From positions 1,302,001-1,366,000 of the forward strand of contig NZ_JAPPRA010000001.1 in NCBI RefSeq assembly GCF_026672375.1: 64,000 bases of DNA, given 5' to 3'. Below, piece after piece: positions 34,855 to 44,523 of the stretch; the stretch's first letter is position 1; every line of letters begins with the position of its first letter. Made by a program: the position numbers and the translations under genes. Source of the DNA: Caulobacter sp. SL161 (GTDB taxonomy: Bacteria > Pseudomonadota > Alphaproteobacteria > Caulobacterales > Caulobacteraceae). Below the pieces are notes generated by a model, which searched no databases, was not told the origin of the DNA, and saw only the letters and a program-made list of their open reading frames with translations.

Positions 34855-36753
34855 GACCTTGACCCCCGATTCCGGCGCCGCCGCGCCCCCCGTCATCGAC
34901 ACCGCCCGCATCGCCCTGGTCGGCAATCCCAATTCCGGCAAGACCGCGCTGTTCAACGCCCTGACCGGCAGCCGCCAGAAGGTGGCCAACTACGCCGGCG
35001 TCACGGTCGAGCGGAAGGAAGGCGTGCTGACCGCGCCCAGCGGCCGTCAGATCCGCGTGCTGGACCTGCCGGGCACCTACTCCTTGCGCGCCCGCAGCCC
35101 CGACGAGGTGGTGACCCGCGACGCGGTGCTGGGCAAGCTGGCCGGCGAGGACGCCCCCAGGCCCTGGTCTGCGTGGCCGACGCCACCAACCTGCGCCTCG
35201 TCTTGCGTCTGGCGCTCGAGCTCAAGCAGGTGGGCCGCCCGTTCGTGCTGGCGCTCAACATGTTCGACATCGCCCAGCGCCAGGGCCTGCGGATCGACGT
35301 CGAGCGCCTGTCGGCCGAGATCGGCGCGCCGATCGTCACTACGGTGGCCACCCGCAAGCGCGGCCTGCCCGAGCTGCTTGAGAAGGTCGAGGCCCTGGTC
35401 GACCGCGACGCCCTGTCCGGCGACAATGTCTGGCATGAGCCCAGCCCCGCCGAGATCCGCGCCGCCCACGCCGAGGCCCAGCGCATCTTCAAGCTCTGCG
35501 TGAAGCCGCCCGAGCGGCCCGACACCGTGACCGGCAAGATCGACGACGTGCTGCTGCACCCGGCGGCGGGCCTGGCCATCCTGTTGACCCTGCTGTTCGT
35601 GATGTTCCAGGCGGTGTTCACCTGGGCCACGCCGGCCATGGACGGCATCGACGCCGGTTTCGCGGCCCTGATCGAGCTGACCAACACCAGCCTGCCCCAG
35701 GGCCTGCTGACCAGCTTCATCGCCGATGGTCTGATCGCCGGCGTCGGCAGCGTGTTGGTGTTCCTGCCGCAGATCCTGATCCTGTTCTTCTTCATCCTGC
35801 TGTTGGAAGACAGCGGCTACATGGCCCGCGCGGCCTTTCTGATGGACAAGATCATGGGGGGCGCGGGCCTGCACGGACGGGCCTTCATTCCTCTGCTCAG
35901 CAGCTTCGCCTGCGCCATTCCCGGCATCATGTCGACGCGGGTGATCGACAACCGCCAGGACCGCCTGACCACGATCCTGGTCGCGCCGCTGATGACCTGC
36001 TCGGCGCGGATTCCCGTCTACACCCTGATCATCGGCGCCTTCATTCCCAACCAGACGGTCTGGGGCGTGCTGTCGCTGCAGGGCCTAGTGATGTTTGGCC
36101 TCTACGCCAGCGGCATCGTCAGCGCGCTCCTGGTCTCGTTCGTGATCCGGCGCGTGTTCTGGCGCGGCGCGGTCGAGCCTTTCATGATGGAGCTGCCGAC
36201 CTACCGCTGGCCGGAGCCCCGCAACGTCTTGATGAACCTGTGGACCCGGGCTCGCATCTTCATCAGCCGGGCCGGCCGGATCATCATGCCGCTGATGGTT
36301 CTGGTCTGGGTGCTGTCGACCTTCCCCTATCCGCCGGAGGGCGCGACGGGGCCGGCCATCGACTATTCCATCGCCGGACAGCTGGGCCAGTTCCTGGCGC
36401 CCTTGATGGCCCCGATCGGCTTCAACTGGCAGATGACCGTGGCCCTGATCCCCGGCATGGCCGCCCGCGAAGTGGCCGTGGCCGTGCTGGGCACCGTCTA
36501 CGCCGTCGGTGGCGAGGACGGCGAGACCGGCGCGCTGTCGACCCTGCTCAAGAACCAGTGGTCGCTGGCCAGCGCCCTGTCGTTCCTGGCCTGGTACGTC
36601 TTCGCCCCGCAGTGCCTGCCCACCCTGGGCGTGGTCAAGCGCGAGACCAACAGCTGGGTCTGGCCGACGGTGATGTTCGTCTACATGGTGGGCTTGGCCT
36701 ACATCGCGGCGTTCGTGACCTATCACGTCGCTGTGGCGCTGGGGGCTGGATAA
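34832..36753 (+). pseudogene. feoB: ferrous iron transporter FeoB, one-base frameshift
   Basis: GTP-dependent Fe(II) permease. The N-terminal G domain reads from a GTG at 34832 (TTG 34859 also possible): GNPNSGKTALFNALTGS (P-loop) and DLPGTYSLRARSPDE, then breaks in a five-C run at 35154-35158. The other frame continues VCVADATNLRLVLRLALEL, NMFDIAQRQG (G4 NxxD) and a full permease with Gate domains (SFACAIPGIMSTRVI, MTCSARIPVYTLII, GMAAREVAVAVLGT) to 36753. Adding one C gives exactly 641 codons. So either a real slip in a C tract (loss of function or phase-variable) or a sequencing deletion. It is downstream of feoA in one operon and ends at a terminator. Confidence 0.85.
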
Positions 36754-36780
36754 ATCCCTCTCTCAAAGAGAGAGGGATTT
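36752..36780. terminator. bidirectional terminator between feoB and the AraC regulator
   Basis: AAATCCCTCTCTC-AAA-GAGAGAGGGATTT between convergent genes; T-runs flank both sides, so it can stop both transcripts. Confidence 0.85.
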
Positions 36781-36782
36781 AT

Positions 36783-37811
36783 TCACAGCAAGCTCCCCAC
36801 CCAGACAAACACGTCGTCCGGCCGCTCCAGGGCCGACAGGCCCTCCTGTCGCGCCGAGGCGCCCAGGCGGCGCAGGCGGCCCGGTGTCACGCCGAAGCGG
36901 GCGCGGAACACGCGGCTGAAGTGGGCGTCGGAGCGGAAGCCAAGGCCATAGCCGATCTCGGCCAGGGTCTTGCGCTCGCTCTGATCACGGATGATCTCGT
37001 CGAAAGCCTGGTCGAGGCGCCGCGCCTGGATGAAGGCGCTGACCCCGCCGGCGGGCTCGAACACCCGGTAGAGCAGGCTGCGCGAGACTCCCAGGTGCTG
37101 GCGCACCGCCTCGGGCGACAGCTCCGGGTCGGCCAGCCGGCCGATGACAAAGTCGCGGGCCGAGGCCAGCAGCATCTTTTCGATCGGCCGGGCGTCGGCG
37201 CCGGCGACTTCACCGTGGGCCAGGATCGCCGCGCTGAACAGCGTCGCCGCCGCCTTGGCCGCCAGCGCCGCCTCGGCGGTGGTGATCGTCTCGATGCTGT
37301 CCCAGACCGCTCGCATATGGGCGCCCAGAATCCGCCCGGTGGCGGTGTTCTCCGGCACCACGCGGCCATGAAAGTCGATGTGGTCGACCTGCTCGTCCAG
37401 CGTCGCGCGGGGGATGGCCAGGTTCAGGGTCTCGAAGGCGGCGGTGGTCATGTCGAACGGCCGCGACATGTCGACGAGGCGGATCGCGCCCATGCTGCTG
37501 TCGGCCGGTCGCCCGTCATAGATCCCGCTCCAGCCGCCCGAGCTGAGCTCCAGCACGGCCAGCACCGAGTCAGCGGTGTCGGCGATGATGTGGGCGTAGC
37601 GACGATCAAAGCGCTGGGGCACGCCCTTGCAGCGGGCCAGAACGACGCCGCCCAGATTGTAGCCGTCCATCCGATTGTGGAACGCGGTGTCGGGTTCCAG
37701 CAGGGTGACTTCGAACAGCTGGGCGCAGGCTTGCCGGTAGCGCTCGGCGGCGTCGGCCTGTTCGCGGGCGTCCAGGATCCATAGGTCTCTAGGCGGAGTT
37801 TCAGCGTCCAT
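36783..37811 (-). CDS. AraC family transcriptional regulator
   Basis: 342 residues from ATG 37811 (MDAETPPRDLWILDAREQAD). N-terminal AraC-binding-like domain (TAFHNRMDGYNLGGVVLARC, RRYAHIIADTAD, GWSGIYDGRP, residues about 40-180) and C-terminal double HTH (SPEAVRQHLGVSRSLLYRVF, KTLAEIGYGLGFRSDAHFSR, FRARFGVTPGRLRRLG, about 235-330). Effector unknown. The C-terminal layout is typical for the family. It converges on feoB and shares the terminator. Confidence 0.92.
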   Translation of the reverse strand: MDAETPPRDLWILDAREQADAAERYRQACAQLFEVTLLEPDTAFHNRMDGYNLGGVVLARCKGVPQRFDRRYAHIIADTADSVLAVLELSSGGWSGIYDGRPADSSMGAIRLVDMSRPFDMTTAAFETLNLAIPRATLDEQVDHIDFHGRVVPENTATGRILGAHMRAVWDSIETITTAEAALAAKAAATLFSAAILAHGEVAGADARPIEKMLLASARDFVIGRLADPELSPEAVRQHLGVSRSLLYRVFEPAGGVSAFIQARRLDQAFDEIIRDQSERKTLAEIGYGLGFRSDAHFSRVFRARFGVTPGRLRRLGASARQEGLSALERPDDVFVWVGSLL

Positions 37812-38180
37812 GGGTCCTCGACAGTTCGAGGAGCCTCTCGCCGATTCCGGACGGCGAGACAATAGAACGTGGACGTGCGGGCAATGACAGAGCGGCGCCG
37901 CACCGCCAAAAGGAGCGGGCTTTTTCGGGCGCGCCGGTGGGGTAGTTGGCGCGCTCGAGGGAGCGGTCGTCGACTCCTCCGCCGGGGTTCGGCGGTCTAG
38001 CCGGCGCGATTCCCCTATCGCGTCGGCCTCGGGGGGGCTCGATCTGAAGGCCTTGCGACAAGGCCTGATACCGGCGGAAAAGGAGGCGCGCCCCGGGGGG
38101 AGCGCGCCTCGACACCCTTCAAAGCCTAGGGCCTGTCGGGGTTGGATGAAGCCATCCAAAGCCAGAGGGCTCTTGCGATG
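37812..38180. other. 369-bp gap without a gene
   Basis: It should contain the AraC-gene promoter on the left. A terminator for the DUF418 gene is at 38077-38109. Several GC-rich inverted pieces (for example CCGGCGCGA and TCGCGTCGG) are visible, but no open frame has a believable start or ribosome site. Confidence 0.5.
38077..38109 (-). terminator. terminator after the DUF418 gene
   Basis: Minus-strand stem AGGCGCGC / GCGCGCCT with a TCCCCCCGGG loop, then CCTTTTCC, 72 bp past the stop at 38181. Confidence 0.7.
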
Positions 38181-39422
38181 TCAGGCCCCGCGCGCGAGCC
38201 CCTTGCCGTAGGCGAGGCGGCGCCAGATCCACTCCATCGGCCCCATCGAGAAGCGCGACAGCCACAGCGGCGACCAGATCAGCTGCAGCGCCCAGATGGC
38301 GATGACGCAGCCCCACAGTTCAACGCGGTTGAACTCGCCGAACAGGCCAAGGCCCCGCCCGCTCCAGAAGATCGTCGTCATGATCAGCGACTGGGTCAGA
38401 TAGTTGGTGAAGGCCATCTGGCCCAGGCGCGCCACGGGGCTCAGCAGGCCCGCGAACAGCCGTGAGCGGATCAGCAGAATGGCCAGGGACGCATAGCCGA
38501 GCGTGATGGGCAGGCTGGCGAACTCATAGGCCATGTTGTAGCGACCCGTGGCCTGAGGCTCGGCGAAGTCGGTGGCCAGTTTCACGCTGCTCTCCCAGCC
38601 GGTCCAGGCCAGGCCCGCGCCGCCCAGGGCGATCAGCAGCAGATAGACCCAGGTCTTGGCCTTGCCGGTCAGGAAGCCGGTCTTGAACAGGGCCATGCCC
38701 AGAAGCATCAGGGCGCCGGTGCGCCAGATGAACACCATCAGGCCGGCGGGCTGCAGGATCATCCAGCTCTTGAAGTTCTCGCCCAGGGCCGCGACCAGCC
38801 CCCCGCGCATCGCCGCTGTCGCGGCCGCCACGTCGACCCCCGACCCGGGCTGGTTCATCTCCGCGATGATCTTCTGCTGCAGCTCGGCCGGGGCGCTCTC
38901 CAGCAGGATCAGCGGGACGATCGCCAGGGCCGAGCCCAGGAGCAGGATGGTCAGGCTGACCGTGAACAGCCGCCTGGGCGTCCAGGACCGCGCCAGCAGG
39001 GCGACAAAGCCGGTGCAGGCGTAGAGCAGCAGAATGTCGCCGAACCAGATCAGGAGACCATGCAGCAGGCCGATCACCAACAGCCAGCCCAGACGGCGGC
39101 GCAGCAGGGCGCCGCGCGCCTTGTCGCTGCGCTCGCCGCCGACCAGCAGGATCGACACCCCGAACAGGATCGAGAACAGGGTGATGAACTTGTAGTGGAA
39201 GAAGGTCTGGACCACCCACCAGGCCATACCTTCGCTGGCGGACATCCCGAAGGGCGACAGCTCCGGCGACATGTAGACCGGCATGGGCAGGCCGAAGGCC
39301 ACAGCGTTGACGGCCAGGATGCCCATCACCCCTAGGCCCCGCAGGACATCAAGGCTCAGGTGGCGGTCATCCTTGGCGACGGGGCGCAAGGCCTCCGTCA
39401 TCGGCGCGGTGGTGTCGGTCAT
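38181..39422 (-). CDS. DUF418 domain membrane protein
   Basis: 413 residues; ATG 39422 with AAGGGG 6 nt upstream. About nine to ten transmembrane helices. Conserved features: HLSLDVLRGLGVMGILAVNA (about 25-44), VQTFFHYKFITLFSILFGVS, RRLGWLLVIGLLHGLLIWFG, and the C-terminal DUF418 domain GQMAFTNYLTQSLIMTTIFW followed by ELWGCVIAIWALQLIWSPLW. Related to acyltransferase-3-like membrane proteins but without known activity. A 33-bp gap separates it from the upstream hydroxybutyryl-CoA dehydrogenase stop, so they may be cotranscribed. Confidence 0.92.
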   Translation of the reverse strand: MTDTTAPMTEALRPVAKDDRHLSLDVLRGLGVMGILAVNAVAFGLPMPVYMSPELSPFGMSASEGMAWWVVQTFFHYKFITLFSILFGVSILLVGGERSDKARGALLRRRLGWLLVIGLLHGLLIWFGDILLLYACTGFVALLARSWTPRRLFTVSLTILLLGSALAIVPLILLESAPAELQQKIIAEMNQPGSGVDVAAATAAMRGGLVAALGENFKSWMILQPAGLMVFIWRTGALMLLGMALFKTGFLTGKAKTWVYLLLIALGGAGLAWTGWESSVKLATDFAEPQATGRYNMAYEFASLPITLGYASLAILLIRSRLFAGLLSPVARLGQMAFTNYLTQSLIMTTIFWSGRGLGLFGEFNRVELWGCVIAIWALQLIWSPLWLSRFSMGPMEWIWRRLAYGKGLARGA

Positions 39423-39455
39423 GGCGTCCCCTTTTCGGAGACGCCGTCCGCTCAT

Positions 39456-40334
39456 CTAGCGCGTGGGAACCGGCGTCTCGCCCCGGTAGTCATAGAACCC
39501 GCGTCCGGTCTTTTTGCCAAGCCAGCCGGCCTCGACATACTTCACCAGCAGCGGGCAGGGGCGGTACTTGCTGTCGGCCAGACCCTCGTGCAGCACGTTC
39601 ATGATGCTGAGCACGGTGTCCAGACCGATAAAGTCGCCCAGCTCCAGCGGGCCCATCGGGTGGTTGGCGCCCAGCTTCATCGCCGTGTCGATGGCGTCGA
39701 CCGTACCGACCCCTTCGTACAGCGTGTAGATCGCCTCGTTGATCATCGGCACCAGCACGCGGTTGACGATGAAGGCGGGGAAGTCTTCGGCGTTGCTGGT
39801 GATCTTGCCCAGCGACTGGGCGAAGTTGACCGCCGCCTCGTAGGTCGGGACGTCCGTGGCGATGCCGCGGATGATCTCCACCAGCTTCATCAGCGGCACG
39901 GGGTTCATGAAGTGCAGGCCGATGAACCGCTCGGGGCGGTCGGTGGCCGAGGCCAGGCGCGTGATCGAGATCGACGAGGTGTTCGAGGCCAGCAGCGTCT
40001 CGGGCTTCAGGTGCGGCTGCAGGCTGCGGAAGATCGACTTCTTGATCTCCTCGTTCTCGGTGGCCGCCTCGATGGCGAGGTCGGTGGCGCCGATCGCCTC
40101 CAGGCCCTCGGCGGGCTGGATGCGGGCCAGGGCCGCCTTCATGGCCGCGTCATCGATGATCCCACGACCGACCTGGCGGGCCATGTTCTTCTCGATGGCG
40201 GCGATGCCCGCGTCGATCCGCTCGCGCGAGACGTCGTGAAGTCGCACGTCATAGCCGCCCAGGGCGACGACATGCGCGATGCCCGACCCCATCTGGCCGG
40301 CGCCGATCACGCCAACCGTCTTGATTTCACTCAT
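39456..40334 (-). CDS. 3-hydroxybutyryl-CoA dehydrogenase
   Basis: 292 residues, NAD(P)-dependent oxidation of 3-hydroxyacyl-CoA, or the reverse. N-terminal Rossmann motif VGVIGAGQMGSGIAHVVAL (about 6-24), catalytic His in FIGLHFMNPVPLMKLVEII (about 135-150), Asn in FIVNRVLVPMINEAIY (about 190), and C-terminal GANHPMGPLELGDFIGLD. The size matches short HbdA/FadB2-type enzymes. ATG 40334 starts the conserved domain. It fits the fatty-acid or polyhydroxybutyrate genes elsewhere in the window. Confidence 0.95.
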   Translation of the reverse strand: MSEIKTVGVIGAGQMGSGIAHVVALGGYDVRLHDVSRERIDAGIAAIEKNMARQVGRGIIDDAAMKAALARIQPAEGLEAIGATDLAIEAATENEEIKKSIFRSLQPHLKPETLLASNTSSISITRLASATDRPERFIGLHFMNPVPLMKLVEIIRGIATDVPTYEAAVNFAQSLGKITSNAEDFPAFIVNRVLVPMINEAIYTLYEGVGTVDAIDTAMKLGANHPMGPLELGDFIGLDTVLSIMNVLHEGLADSKYRPCPLLVKYVEAGWLGKKTGRGFYDYRGETPVPTR

Positions 40335-40472
40335 AAAAGCCAAGCCTTCGCTTGAATTCGCGCCGGACGTGACAGTCCGGGCCATCTGTTGTGACGACTT
40401 TTCTAGCACGAGAAACCCCGCGCTCGCCAAGGCTTTGCTGCGTCGCAACGCAAGCCTGGTCTCCGGCGGCCT

Positions 40473-41510
40473 TCAGGCCGTGGGCGGATAAGGCCGAACC
40501 GCGCCGTCCGGGTCCTCGACGGCGCCGTCCTCGAGGTAGGTCGGGCCGACCGGAACCTTGCCGTGGCCGCCCGGGATATCGAGGACGTAGGTCGGCTGGG
40601 CCAGGCCCGACAGCGTCCCGCGCAGGGCCCGCATGATCGCCTGACCCTCGGCGACCGTGGTCCGCAGATGGGCGGTGCCGGGCGCCAGGTCGCCGTGGTG
40701 CAGATAGTAGGGCTTGATCCGCGTCTCGACGAAGGCGCGCATCAGCGCGGCCAGGGTTTCGGGGTTGTCGTTCACCCCGCGCAGCAGCACGGTCTGGCTG
40801 ACCATCGGAACGCCGGCGTCGACGATCCGCGCGCAGGCGGCGCGGGCGGCGGGCGTCAGTTCGCGAGCGTGGTTGGCGTGCAGGGCGACATAGACGGTCT
40901 TGGACGAGCGTTTCAGCGCCGCCACCAGCTCGGGCGTCACCGCGCCGGGATCAACGGCCGGGACGCGGGTGTGGAAGCGAACGATCTTGACGTGGTCGAT
41001 CGCCTCGAGCCGGTCCATCAGGTCGGCCAGGCGACGCGGCGACAGCACCAGCGGATCACCGCCGGTGACGATCACCTCCCAGATCTGCGGGCGCTGCGCG
41101 ATATAGGCTAAGGCCGCGTCCAACTGGGCGGGGGTCAGGTTTGACAGCCCCTCGGGCCCGACCATCTCGCGCCGGAAGCAGAACCGGCAATAGACCGCGC
41201 AGGTGTGGGTGGGCTTCAGCAGCACCCGGTCGGGATAGCGATGGACGATCCCCTCGACCGGGCTGTGGGCCGCGTCGCCGATCGGATCGCCGTCCTCGCC
41301 CGGACTGGCGATCAGCTCCTCGGGAGAGGGGACGAACTGCCGCGCGATCGGGTCGTTCTCGTCGCCGGCCTCGATCAGCGCGGCCATGGCCGGGGTGATC
41401 GCCACCGCATAGCGCGCCGCCACGGCCTCGAGCGCGGGCAGGCGCTCGGACGGGACCAGCCCGGCCTGCGTCAAGGACCGGGCGTCGCGAAGGGTCTGGG
41501 CGGGGGACAT
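40473..41510 (-). CDS. epmB: lysine-2,3-aminomutase-like protein (EpmB-type)
   Basis: 345-residue radical SAM enzyme. Cluster motif CAVYCRFCF (C-x3-C-x2-C, near residue 108), then EVIVTGGDPLVLSPRRLADL and DHVKIVRFHTRVPAVDPGAV. The PLP lysine region is the C-terminal YVLDIPGGHGKVP. In bacteria with EF-P lysylation, EpmB makes (R)-beta-lysine that EpmA attaches to EF-P. Both epmA (43357-44403) and efp (44524-45090) are within 4 kb, which supports that role over catabolic KamA (usually longer, about 415-440 residues). Start ATG 41510 (MSPAQTLRDARSL). Confidence 0.85.
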   Translation of the reverse strand: MSPAQTLRDARSLTQAGLVPSERLPALEAVAARYAVAITPAMAALIEAGDENDPIARQFVPSPEELIASPGEDGDPIGDAAHSPVEGIVHRYPDRVLLKPTHTCAVYCRFCFRREMVGPEGLSNLTPAQLDAALAYIAQRPQIWEVIVTGGDPLVLSPRRLADLMDRLEAIDHVKIVRFHTRVPAVDPGAVTPELVAALKRSSKTVYVALHANHARELTPAARAACARIVDAGVPMVSQTVLLRGVNDNPETLAALMRAFVETRIKPYYLHHGDLAPGTAHLRTTVAEGQAIMRALRGTLSGLAQPTYVLDIPGGHGKVPVGPTYLEDGAVEDPDGAVRPYPPTA

Positions 41511-41558
41511 GAGGCGCGGGGATATGCGGGATTTTCCGCCGCGACGCAAATATCGTCC

Positions 41559-42260
41559 CTAGACCACGGCCCCGAACAGCTTGCCGATCACGGCGGTGAC
41601 CCCCAGCGCCAGGGCGCCCCAGAAGGTGACGCGCAGCATCGGCTTCCAGGGGCTGGCCCCGCCAGCCCAGGCGCCCAGCCAGCCCAGCACCGCCAGGAAG
41701 ACCAGGGTGGCGGCCGAGATGGTCGGGATGATCACCGGCAGCGGCGCCAGCATCGACACCAGCAGCGGCATGGCCGCGCCCACTGCGAAGGTCGCCGCCG
41801 AGGTCAGGGCCGCCTGCACGGGGCGTGCGGTGACGTGCTCGGAAATGCCCAGTTCGTCGCGGGCGTGAGCGGCAAGGGCGTCGCCGGCGTTCAGCTGTTC
41901 GGCCACCTGCCGGGCCAGGTCGGGCGTGAGGCCGCGCGCCACATAGATCGCGGTCATCTCCTCCAGCTCTTCCTCGGGCTGGGTCGCCAGTTCGGCGCGC
42001 TCGCGGGCCAGGTCGGCGGCCTCGCTGTCGGCCTGGGAGGCCACCGAGACATATTCGCCGGCCGCCATCGACATGGCGCCGGCCACCAGCCCCGCGCCGG
42101 CCGCCAGCAGGATCGGACCGCGGGTGGCCTCGGCCGCCGCCACCCCGACCACCAGCGAGGCGGTCGAGACGATGCCGTCATTGGCGCCCAGCACCGCCGC
42201 GCGCAGCCAGCCGATCCGCGACACCGCGTGCCGTTCGACATGGGTCTTCAGCCGCGTCAT
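41559..42260 (-). CDS. VIT1/CCC1 family iron/manganese transporter
   Basis: 233 residues; ATG 42260 with AGGGAG 6 nt upstream. Five transmembrane helices. Typical start: LRAAVLGANDGIVSTASLVV (about 20-39), AGAMSMAAGEYVSVASQADS, then a cytoplasmic metal-binding segment rich in Glu (LATQPEEELEEMTAIYVA, about 90-110), and late helices SAATFAVGAAMPLLVSMLAP and FWGALALGVTAVIGKLFGAV. Likely exports or stores Fe2+/Mn2+. Near feoAB (iron uptake) though not in one operon. Confidence 0.92.
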   Translation of the reverse strand: MTRLKTHVERHAVSRIGWLRAAVLGANDGIVSTASLVVGVAAAEATRGPILLAAGAGLVAGAMSMAAGEYVSVASQADSEAADLARERAELATQPEEELEEMTAIYVARGLTPDLARQVAEQLNAGDALAAHARDELGISEHVTARPVQAALTSAATFAVGAAMPLLVSMLAPLPVIIPTISAATLVFLAVLGWLGAWAGGASPWKPMLRVTFWGALALGVTAVIGKLFGAVV

Positions 42261-42395
42261 CTGTCGCTCCCTGTTTTCAAACACTCTGGCTCAACGCAAG
42301 GCGCGCGGCCTTGATCCGCGTCAAGCGCTCATAGGGTTCGGGGCGCCTTAAAGGGCGGAAGCCAAAGCCTCCGGCGCTGCAAGGACCAAACCGCT

Positions 42396-42515
42396 CGTCA
42401 TCCCGGCCGCAGCGAGGCGGAGAGCCGGGACCCAGGGGCAAGCGATCGTGCGGTGGCCCCTCAAGTCCCGTCGCTACAGCCCGCTACGCGGTCTTACGGC
42501 CGGATGACGAGAGAA
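42396..42515. repeat. dispersed palindromic repeat (GTCATCCCGGC type)
   Basis: Starts CGTCATCCCGGCCGCAGCGA and ends CGGCCGGATGACGAG, an inverted pair. It holds AGAGCCGGGACCCAGGG, like the elements at 24399 and 49499. Confidence 0.55.
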
Positions 42516-42543
42516 AATAGTCTCAGCAGACCGCATAGGGCCC

Positions 42544-42945
42544 CTAGGGCAGAACCCGTACGGGGTTCACGCCCAGCCAGGCGCAGATGTCGAGCACCGC
42601 GGCGCGCTCCTCGGCTTCCAGGCCGCCGTCGATCGACACCGCCACGGCGGCCAAGGCCACGCCTTCCGCCTCGGCGCTGCCCTTCAGGCGACGGATCATC
42701 AGTTCGGCCTCGACCCAGGTCTCTTCGGGGCGGGCGTCGAAGCGCGCGTCCAGCGCCTCGAAGGCCCGCAGGGCGGCCTCCAGGTCAGCGCCTTCCAGTC
42801 CGGCGTGGAGTTTCAGGCGTTCGACCATCCGGCCGCGCTCGTCGGGCGTCACGGCGCCGTCGACCTGGGCGATCAGCACGCAGGCGGCGACCAGGGCGTC
42901 CAGCTGTTCGCGATGATGCTCGTGAAGGTCCCCGGGCGGGATCAC
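42544..42945 (-). CDS. TerB family tellurite resistance-like protein
   Basis: 133 residues starting at GTG 42945, which overlaps the stop of the 61-residue upstream gene (GTGA), a sign of translational coupling. All-helical TerB fold: LDALVAACVLIAQVDGAVTP with the acidic DGAVTPDER motif (about residue 28), then RMVERLKLHAGLEGADLEAA and LAAVAVSIDGGLEAEERAAV with a second DGG-E motif. These Asp/Glu pairs bind metal in TerB-like domains. No other ter genes are present, so tellurite resistance is unproven. Earlier in-frame starts would overlap the upstream gene more. Confidence 0.83.
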   Translation of the reverse strand: MIPPGDLHEHHREQLDALVAACVLIAQVDGAVTPDERGRMVERLKLHAGLEGADLEAALRAFEALDARFDARPEETWVEAELMIRRLKGSAEAEGVALAAVAVSIDGGLEAEERAAVLDICAWLGVNPVRVLP

Positions 42946-43127
42946 CGCCACCGCGCGGCTGTAGCGTTCATCTCCTGCGACCACAGCTGCTCCTTGAGCC
43001 GCTCGCGGCGCAGATCCCACAGTCGCATCAGGCCGCGATCGGGTGTCGGCTTGCGGGCTTCTTCATGCAGGGCGGTCGTCAGCCGCGCGATCTCGGCGCG
43101 CAGTTGTTGGGCGTTCAATAGGGTCAA
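42942..43127 (-). CDS. 61-residue hypothetical protein coupled to TerB
   Basis: TTG start at 43127 with AGGAG 7 nt upstream (GAGAGGAGCGCCCA-TTG). Protein: helical, charged (MTLLNAQQLRAEIARLTTAL, HEEARKPTPDRGLMRLWDLR, RERLKEQLWSQEMNATAARW). No membrane segment, no known family. It overlaps the TerB start by 4 nt (GTGA), so the two are one operon. The ribosome site and coupling make the reading likely; it is short and uses a TTG start. Confidence 0.6.
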   Translation of the reverse strand: MTLLNAQQLRAEIARLTTALHEEARKPTPDRGLMRLWDLRRERLKEQLWSQEMNATAARWR

Positions 43128-43356
43128 TGGGCGCTCCTCTCGTGTCGAGGGGTGCGCCCGACGCCGGGCGAGGGGTATGGCGAGAGGGGGGTAAGCCGCC
43201 AGGACCCAACATCGAGCGCACCCGATGCGGTCCGACATCACGTTCGACATGGGGGTGTCGACTACGTCAGAGGGGCCCGGCCCGCTTTCTCTATCTTGTG
43301 CGAACGCGTGCAATTCGCAAGAGGGGGCGTGCAATTTTTATATGCGGCGGGGGTTT

Positions 43357-44403
43357 TCACCCCGCGACCGGGGTCCAAACCACGTCCTCGATCCGCCGCG
43401 CGCCGGTGGCCAGCAGCACCAGCCGGTCAAAGCCCAGCGCCGAACCCGACGCCGGCGGCATGTGCGCCAGGGCCGCCAGGAAGTCCTCGTCGATCGGATA
43501 GCGCTCGCCGTAGATCCGCGCCTTTTCGTCCATCTCGATCAGGAACCGGCGGCGCTGCTCGACCGGGTCGGTGAGTTCGCCGAACGCATTGGCCAGCTCC
43601 ACCCCGCAGGCATAGAGCTCGAAGCGCTCGGCCACGCGCGGGTCGGCGTCCTTGGGACGGGCCAGGGCCGCTTCGCTGATCGGATACTCGCAGAGGATGG
43701 TGGCCCGGCCTTCGCCCAGGCGCGGCTCGACCTTCTCGACGATGATGCGGCTGAAGATGTCGGCCCAGCCGTCGTCCTCGGCGACGCGGATCCCCGCTGT
43801 CCGCGCGGCGTCCGCCAGGGCCTCGCGGTCAGTCGACCCGTCCGCCGCCACGCTGGCCAGGAGGTCGACGCCCGCGTGGCGCGCAAAAGCCTCGGCCACC
43901 GACAGGCGCTCGGGCGCGGCGAAGGGATCACAGGTCATGCCCCGGAAGGCAAAGCGCTGGATCCCCGCCGTCTGCGCCGCCAGGGCCAGCAGGGTGGCGC
44001 AGTCGTCCATCAGGGTCTGGTAGGGGGCGCCCGTCCGGTACCATTCCAGCATGGTGAACTCCGGATGATGCAGCGGCCCCCGCTCGCGGTTGCGCCATAC
44101 CTTGCCGAGGCTGAAGATCTTCTCCTCGCCGGCGGCCAGGAGCTTCTTGCAGGCGAACTCCGGCGAGGTGTGCAGATAGAGCGGGCTCGCCTCGCCGGCG
44201 ATGGTCAGGGCCTGGGTGGCGAAGGCGTGCAGGTGGGCCTCGTTGCCGGGCGAGACCTGCAGGGCCGCAGCCTCGACCTCCTCGAAGCCTTCCGCCTCGA
44301 ACCAGGCGCGGAAGGCCTTGGTGATGCGGTTGCGCGCCAGCAGGAACGGACGGCGATCGGCGTGGACGCCGGCGCGCCACCAGGTGGAGGAAGCTAGGGA
44401 CAA
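43357..44403 (-). CDS. epmA: EF-P lysine aminoacylase EpmA (GenX/PoxA)
   Basis: 348-residue LysRS-like class II synthetase without the anticodon-binding domain. TTG 44403 is the only start before the conserved region. Motif 2: [20 protein letters not shown] (about 100-118), [16 protein letters not shown]. Motif 3: [20 protein letters not shown] (about 318-337). It attaches (R)-beta-lysine from EpmB to the tip lysine of EF-P. efp is divergent, 120 bp away, and the EpmB-like gene is 2 kb downstream. The three together form a complete modification set. Confidence 0.95.
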   Translation of the reverse strand: MSLASSTWWRAGVHADRRPFLLARNRITKAFRAWFEAEGFEEVEAAALQVSPGNEAHLHAFATQALTIAGEASPLYLHTSPEFACKKLLAAGEEKIFSLGKVWRNRERGPLHHPEFTMLEWYRTGAPYQTLMDDCATLLALAAQTAGIQRFAFRGMTCDPFAAPERLSVAEAFARHAGVDLLASVAADGSTDREALADAARTAGIRVAEDDGWADIFSRIIVEKVEPRLGEGRATILCEYPISEAALARPKDADPRVAERFELYACGVELANAFGELTDPVEQRRRFLIEMDEKARIYGERYPIDEDFLAALAHMPPASGSALGFDRLVLLATGARRIEDVVWTPVAG

Positions 44404-44523
44404 GGCTGCAAAACCGAAGAGGCTGGAGATTTCGCCCCTTTCGCTATACGAGGGCGCTCACGGATCAATAGCACGAACGCGCCCGCGGCCTCGCGCGCGC
44501 TTTCATCCAAGGAACGTAACTAC

